From the NCBI GenBank assembly GCA_963971425.1, contig OZ020518.1:11228190-11292189 (forward strand): a DNA stretch of 64,000 nt, given 5' to 3'. The notes beneath the pieces are model-generated. The model saw only the letters and a program-made list of their open reading frames with translations, made no database searches and was not told where the DNA came from. The stretch comes from Bryoerythrophyllum caledonicum (Eukaryota; Streptophyta; Bryopsida; Pottiales; Pottiaceae). Of this stretch, positions 58,092 through 64,000 are shown piece after piece (position 1 is the first letter of the stretch; each line of letters opens with the position of its first letter). A program made the position numbers and the translations under genes.

Positions 58092-58804
58092 ATCTTGCAA
58101 TGAAGTATCTTCGGAATAGTATTTATATTTTGCAGTAGCTTGTATTTGAACATGTGCATTGGTTTTTTTGTCGTCTATGGCTAGTAGTCAATGCATGAGT
58201 GAATTTATCACTCGTACTTCTCTACAATATACTAATTTATGTTTCAATGTATCATTTTTTCTTTTACATTATTTTAACCGACTTCAGAGATGCTATGTTA
58301 GCAACATGCAGAAGTTATGTCATGTATTGGCATCATATAACATCTCCAATTTTCAACCATGCGAACTCCATGTGGAGAGACGGGGAATCTTAATCCATTG
58401 GACAGTAGTTTATAATCAAATATTTGAACATTAGAATATTTTTTGTCCCAGACGTTGTTATTGTAGCTATGACGATGGAATATATGATTCCACATCCGTT
58501 ACTATTGGACTTTACAATCATTGTAAGTTTTATCAGATTGTATTCAAATTTTTTATTTGATTGTGGACTCTGAAATTTTAACCTTTTAATAAATGGAAAT
58601 ATAACCGCGAGTTCAAAGTCATGGACATGAGCGACGAATGGGAGTCGCAAAAAAACGTCTACGATTAGTGATTCCACGGCTATAGGGTACCTTCTAAGTT
58701 TAGAAAATTCTTCGAATATCTCTTGCACAGTTTGAGAGACTTATCTAAAATCTGTGAAAATAAAAAAAATCTGGAAAAAACCAATTTTTTTTTCCTGTTT
58801 TCAG
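58092..58804. other. 3' non-coding part of the Mutator-like element
   Basis: No gene. AT-rich sequence from the transposase stop to the right terminal inverted repeat. Confidence 0.5.
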
Positions 58805-58858
58805 ACAATTTTCTGCTCACTGCTCGCCGCTCACCGCTCACCGCTCACAAGATAGCAT
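58805..58858 (-). repeat. Right terminal inverted repeat of the Mutator-like element
   Basis: CTGCTCACTGCTCGCCGC and following CTCACCG units end in TCACAAGATAGCAT, the mirror of the left end. Confidence 0.75.
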
Positions 58859-58862
58859 CGTT

Positions 58863-58873
58863 GGTTAAGGAGG
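58863..58873 (+). repeat. Target-site duplication, right copy
   Basis: GGTTAAGGAGG, identical to 44781-44791. Immediately outside, the 16-bp word TGGGCGTCGGCAGGCC is repeated in tandem at 58875-58906. Confidence 0.75.
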
Positions 58874-58906
58874 ATGGGCGTCGGCAGGCCTGGGCGTCGG
58901 CAGGCC

Positions 58907-59824
58907 TTAGAGAATCTAGAACGGGGTACATTTCATCGTGATTGGCCACTACATCATCTACATTGGGTAATTTCATCACAACTAGCCACTACATTTTTTA
59001 CACAATGGGTGCATTTCATCCTGACTAGTCATTATAAACATCACTGTATATAGTTCATCCGCCAGAGTCTAGCGCACATTCTCACCGCATTTTTTGGAAG
59101 CGCATGGATCAATGGAACTTAATTTAGGCCGGAGATCGAACAAAGTTGAAGTGTTGGTCCAACGAATTTGCAAATTACTCCAAAAGTTACCACCTATGGG
59201 CCTCTTGTCCTTAAAAGGTGGGTCTACATAGAGTGACAAGGTCCTTTAGCCGTCCCTAGTGGACACATCTAGCCCTAATATTTATTAAACATATTGCATT
59301 TGTCAAAGTTTTATGAGTATACACAAATATCCTCAAATATTTACAACGTCAACACATCAAAACTTGGCATCTAAGAATAAAACCATGCTAAAAGTATTTG
59401 AATCACCTCCACATGTAAGTTGCAACAAGATAAATAATCCTCAGAAACTTGATGGATGAAAATGATGTTTGTTGACAAGAATTCAAGCGGGAAAGATTTC
59501 ATTCATAGTCCAATACATGGCTGCCTCCGGGTAAATAATCTCGAATTGAACCCACAGGTGATAGGTCCCATCCAAGGAAATCGATTCCCGCAGCATTTAA
59601 TGACATCCATCAAGATCTGCCACCAACTGGAAGTACATAATGCAGCTGGGACGAGTTTTTCTCCATCTGTCTGAACAAGGGACAACTCGAGAGTTCAACT
59701 GAAAACACGCTACTAACTCATAAAGTCTGGTACGAAATGCATGTCCCTGCCTAACTGTAAGTTCACTCATTGTGGCCCTTGTATTTCTACGATGCTTGTG
59801 CCATCAAAACTCTTGTGAAGTGAT
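58907..59824. other. No gene seen
   Basis: AT-rich DNA with only short chance frames. Words of the form TTTCATC..GACTAGCCACTACAT recur three times at about 58930-59035. Confidence 0.45.
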
Positions 59825-60030
59825 GTAAAGAATCCATGAGTTTTGACCTCTTTTTATATTAGAACGCAGTATATCAACCCTAAGGAGCTCTTCATAAATT
59901 GATAATCAGCTCAAAAAATGTGACTAAGAATATTATATAATATGACTTATATTGCCTCTTTCTCAAAGGTGGCTAAAACTACTTCTAACTTGAGTTTAGA
60001 GACCACCAAGGTTGTCCCCTCCTTGCAGTT
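59825..60030 (-). mobile_element. MITE family A copy
   Basis: Reverse-strand relative of the GSH1 intron MITEs: GAGTTTTGACCTCTTTTT, then TCAGCTCAAAAAATG, CCTCTTTCTCAAAGGTGGC and GAGACCACCAAG. Confidence 0.6.
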
Positions 60031-60144
60031 CTATTATTTCCATAAGGATAGATTTGACCGATTAGGAATACAAGCGTTTCAACCTATTTAAATAAAAGGT
60101 CATACTATTTGATTACATCCATTACTTTGCAAGGGCTTACCACA

Positions 60145-60875
60145 CCTTCTTTAACTATGTCAATAATCACATCACAAGTTTTTGCCCTACACAAGGTCTA
60201 AATCCATTGCCATCATGTTAATCACAATGTTATTTCCTTGCATACCAATTTTTAGAGGTAGAAAAGGGGTGTAGCATATTCAAAGCAATTGTGCAAGGAG
60301 TGGAGGTTTGAAAATTGCTAATTCACGTTTTATTTTATTGTGTACTAAATATGATTTAAATTGATAATCCAAACGGTCAATAAGAAGGTTTACACCACAT
60401 CTTGTAGTAGAAAAAATAGAATTTATAGAATAGTAATATCTCTAAGTTTTATATAGAAAGGAAGAAGTTTTTTTGGTACCTTGCCCGACAATGTGTGACA
60501 AGTGTGTGCAAATGTTTGACTAAATTGATGTGCTATTTTTCTCTAAGAATTTATTTTTGACAACATGAAAAAAAAATCATATTACTTGCTACCATTGAAA
60601 ATCTCACATTTAATAGAGTGTTTTAGCAAAAGTTTTTGGAGTTGCCCAAAGTGCCTACTCTCCCCATTTGAAATTCAAAACACCATAAAATTTTCATTAA
60701 ATGTTGGATTTAGGAAAAAAATTGTGCTCACACAAAGCTTTTAGTAATGTCCATCTACAGTATAAATTTTAAAAAGGAATGATATAAATTGACGCCAAAG
60801 GAACCTGCCCAAATCTTCAAAGTCCTAGAGGGGACTCTTGGGCATTTAGAGGTTCCAAGATTAAAAGGAAGGATT
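60145..60875 (-). mobile_element. TTAA-family non-autonomous transposon, truncated inverted copy
   Basis: Reverse complement of much of the 14404 family (CTACACAAGGTCTAAATCC, ATTTTTAGAGGTAGAAAAGG, AGTTTTTGGAGTTGCCCAAA), closing with a decayed terminus CTTGGGCATTTAGAGG. No coding capacity. Confidence 0.6.
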
Positions 60876-62930
60876 ACCTACATTCTATATCAGAACTACT
60901 TGAGGAATGAGCAAATTTGACTTACTAATATGTGCTCAAGATCACAAGTACCCTAAAAATGGTGATTAGTGTAGTATACACTAAATGCGAATCCATACAC
61001 CAATTGCGAACAAAGCATTTAGTGTAGTGACATAACAACACCATACTTGTTATATTGGGAAAATTCCATGATTTTGAAGGTGTTCATTTCAATCGACCCA
61101 ACCTAAATTGTTTGCCACATGTATAAATTTGGGAGACTAATAATCTCCCAATATAAAGAATATGGTGTTTAACCGTACACTAAATGCCAGCTATTACACT
61201 ATTTGACAATTCTAGTAAAGATTGCAATTTTGTTTTTTCACTTGTGTACATTTAGTGTATCAATAGTAGAAGTAAAAAAAAAAGTCCAGAAGTCATGAGT
61301 TGTTAAAGTATCTTATCATCAATCTTTTGAAGAGCACAACTGACTCAAATTTTGTCCGAATTGGGCATACGAGGTGTTTCTTGGCATCTAATTTTTTTAA
61401 ATGTCAAAAAACACCTCATATGCTCAATTCAAACAAAATTTGTGTGAGTTATGGCCATTTGAAAGTTGCAAATGAGGGGAAGCATGGGCTCGCCATCAAT
61501 ATGAAGTCGGAGTTTGCTATTGTAAACTAATATTAATCGTCAACTTATTCACAAGTGGTGTACAAGGGTAAGTACACTATTTGTACCACTACACTAAACA
61601 TCATTTTTAGTGTAGTGTTTCTTCTTTGTAAGTAAAGTTTGCTGTTCTTGTGCCAATTTTTATAAAATAAGAAAAATTTACGAGCAGTACAAGTGCATTA
61701 CAGTAGAAAGATAAGTAAGTCAACATGGATGGATTTGCAAGATTATGACATGATATTAGGAGTCAGTGCCAACTTCCAAGGTTTGGCAAAGAATGTTATG
61801 GTAGAGAAGGTTCTAATGCAGGTGAACAAAATATAAGACAGCATGCATGTTATCACATTCGTATTTCTTGTGACCTAGGCTAGCAATTTATGAAGGGTTG
61901 ACTGGTGGATGCTCTCAGAATATATATACTTACGTGTACCTACTCCCCTCTGCAAAGCATGTCAGCATTTACACTGGTAGGTACTTCAAAAAAGAATTAA
62001 AAAAGATGTTTTTGGGGGAAAACTATTCTAATTAAACCCAAACTCATGGTTGAATGGTTCTAGTTCAATGTATTGGCTAAAGTTGAAACACTGTCAGGAA
62101 GTTTTGGTTCCAAATGACCTCTAAGGTCATCATTTAAGGCGTTTTTGGGTTAACTTTGTTTGCTCGGAAAAGAAGTCTCATTTTGTTGGATGTCTCATAT
62201 TGGATGAGTGTGGGCAAAGTGTGTACAACCATCATGGTATCCACAATCAATCTAAGTTCACCACAAAATATTTGTACTTTTCAGACAATATAGGGCTAAA
62301 TTGAGGAGTTATCCCTCACATCTAGAAAGTATTGCCAATAACTAAACTCAAGTTTAAAAAATGTTCCAAGATTCTGTTCACCGTCTAAGTCTTTCATAAT
62401 TTGTCTGAGTTTTTGGTTATTTTTCTGATATTTTGTTGCCCATGCAAGATTTTTGGTATTCGTCAGCAGTTTTCTTTTTAGATTTGTTGGAGGTGTTTGA
62501 TATGCGTCAGCATTGGGAGTGTTGACAAGGGAATGGATGTCGAGGGGGCTTTGAAGAGGCTCCAGCAACCAACCACCCAAAAGTGAACCAGTGGTTTGTG
62601 TAAGTCATGGAGCAGCTGCCTGATTGATCCTGGAACACATTTGTACATCCATCCTCTATCGTACAAGTTTTCATTAGTACCCTGAGTTCAAAACCAATCC
62701 CAAGGATCACTTTGTCAGGCAACTCAACTGCCAAATGAAGAAGGCCCTCCCACCCGGCATGTTGTCCACGGCCACGCCATACTTTAAAAAGTCTGGCTCT
62801 TGTCCACCGTCATGCATGTGAGGTGTCTCAGGTGTTCTTGCAACTGTATCATAATATTCTTCCTTCATGTGTCAACAACATCACCATCCCACCCACTGAG
62901 CGACACTATCTATTTCTCGCCAAAATATAG
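60876..62930. other. Gene-free DNA
   Basis: No gene. Words TTTAGTGTA and TACACTAAA recur in both orientations at about 60965-61020, 61185, 61250 and 61560-61615, perhaps ends of small unrecognised inverted-repeat elements. The - strand open frames at 62.3-62.7 kb have no recognisable domain. Confidence 0.4.
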
Positions 62931-62932
62931 TA

Positions 62933-63544
62933 CACTCATCCCTCCCATAAATTGTACCTCCTATAAGTTATGATGCCGCTAACTTGTAAGCTTGGCTAAC
63001 TATAAGCTTGGCTAACTTACAACCACTCATGGCGACCTTACTACCAGTGAGTGCTCCAGACTCCACGTCAACCTCAGGCTCTTCTCTGGCCTTCATGTCA
63101 ATCTCATTGCACCTCTACAGTAAGATGATGGTAGCGTCTTTGAAGAAGGATGTGGTCGCACCTCAAAACAGTGCAGGTGAATGGAGGTGCAATTGGGCTG
63201 AAGTTACCAAGCTCTCTACGAAATCCACTATTAATTTTTTTATCTCTTTCAACCCTTAAACGCCAATTGAGAACAGTATATATAGGCATGTGGTTTACTC
63301 TGTAAAATACAAAAATGTATTGAAGTGTACTAAGACTTACACCTTCGGATTGAAGATTCTTCAACTGACATCTTTCATTTGGAGGTCATTTCAATCAATC
63401 TGAACCTTATCATGTTCAAATACGACACCATACATGTAGAACATTGTGGCCACTAGTGGCACCTTATGACATTTAAGGGTTAAGTTCTTATCACCTCCAT
63501 TTACCGGCACCATGTTTGGCTATAACTTTTGGGAGGAATGAGTG
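62933..63544. mobile_element. Tc1/mariner-like non-autonomous element
   Basis: TA at 62931 and 63545 flank inverted ends: CACTCATCCCTCCCATAAAT on the left and TTTTGGGAGGAATGAGTG on the right. TAAGCTTGGCTAACT is repeated just inside the left end. It is 612 bp with no transposase. Another inverted-repeat unit is nested within. Confidence 0.55.
63251..63484 (-). mobile_element. Nested MITE (family C)
   Basis: It starts TCAACCCTTAAACGCC and ends CATTTAAGGGTTAA, about 235 bp, inside the mariner-like unit. Its interior is the reverse complement of about 33460-33590. Confidence 0.45.
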
Positions 63545-63546
63545 TA

Positions 63547-64000
63547 TCCATCCTTTTCAAAACGAAACAACACCATGCTACTAGAAATGGATGGTTGAGA
63601 GTAATGTAGATTTTTTTCATGGTTCTTTATGTTGAACAACTCATGGTTAAACAATTTCTAATAAATTAAATATGTAACAATATGATGATTAATACTTGTT
63701 GCAATAGTTTATTATGCTATAAAATTTACAATAGGTCGTTGAATTAAGGACACTCTCATCATTATTGAACTTGTAATTAAGTATTTAATATTGTATGTTC
63801 TTGTCAATCATTTGTTATTTATGCATTATATCTTTTTAAAGCTCTCAATGTCGTCTCCTCAATAAAGTATACATCATTAAATCATGAATGGATAGACGAT
63901 ATCATTTTTGTGAAATAGATTTAGTTGAAAAATCACCAAATTTCCAACAAGATACTTCTTTGAATATCTATTAGGTATCAAAGTGTTTGGTGGTCTTTCT
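63547..64000. other. No gene seen
   Basis: AT-rich end of the window with no recognisable element or gene. Confidence 0.5.

Larger units (their letters stand above)
44792..58862. mobile_element. 14.07-kb Mutator-like element carrying a ParB/methyltransferase-like gene
   Basis: Bounded by an exact 11-bp direct repeat and by inverted ends that align from ATGCTATCTTGTGA (44797) inward, with the mirror TCACAAGATAGCAT ending at 58858. Inside are two divergent transcription units: on the + strand a MULE-type transposase with WRKY/GCM1-like and SWIM fingers (54.5-58.1 kb), and on the - strand a gene with ParB-like and N6/N4-methyltransferase-like domains (45.97-50.03 kb, possibly from 53.65 kb). 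Between them is an array of palindromic repeats. Both genes hold in-frame stops, but splice sites and domains are well preserved, so loss of function looks fairly recent. The element landed at the edge of an older MITE. Confidence 0.8.

Noticed and set aside
1-64000. tRNA, rRNA, CRISPR array or bacterial operon structure
   Set aside because: None seen; introns, transposon types and GSH1 structure point to plant nuclear DNA.

Overview
The window reads as nuclear DNA of a streptophyte plant. The one clear host gene is a plant-type, plastid-targeted glutamate-cysteine ligase (GSH1, about 15.7-22.0 kb, + strand) with 15 exons. It keeps one regulatory cysteine pair of plant GCLs and lacks the second one, which is known from rosids, so a non-rosid source is likely (moss, lycophyte, fern or charophyte; not resolved). 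Most of the rest is AT-rich DNA packed with transposons, MITEs and satellites.

Layout. 0-1.7 kb: no gene seen. 1.8-8.2 kb: a + strand gene encoding a RING-like zinc finger and a complete SUVR-type pre-SET/SET/post-SET histone lysine methyltransferase, now with three in-frame stops. 8.8-12.8 kb: a convergent - strand gene for a DDE-type transposase-like protein. Introns and spacers of both genes share a dense AGTAT/ATACT/AGTAC signature and may form one element. 12.8-15.3 kb: short tandem repeats, a two-monomer satellite and a TTAA-flanked non-autonomous transposon. 15.4-22 kb: GSH1, with MITEs in four introns. 22.7-26.1 kb: decayed Helitron, - strand. 26.5-34.7 kb: a minisatellite, MITEs and a pogo/Tigger-like derivative. 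34.8-38.4 kb: unidentified coding-like stretches. 38.4-43.8 kb: a broken Ty3/gypsy LTR retroelement carrying a cytosine-5 DNA methyltransferase domain and a PHD-like finger. 44,792-58,862: a 14.07-kb Mutator-like element bounded by matching TIRs and an 11-bp direct repeat. 58.9-64 kb: more MITEs.

The main result is that three unrelated mobile units here each carry, or adjoin, a chromatin- or DNA-modifying enzyme: a SET methyltransferase beside a DDE transposase, a C5-DNA methyltransferase inside an LTR element, and a ParB-like plus N6/N4-methyltransferase-like protein inside a Mutator-like element. The Mutator-like element also contains an array of perfect or near-perfect CCTCGGATCCGAGG palindromes between its two genes. 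Most nonsense codons in the DNA-transposon genes are TAG at places where CAG is plausible, which fits C-to-T decay at CHG sites of methylated DNA. All domain calls come from reading motifs by eye; no database was searched.
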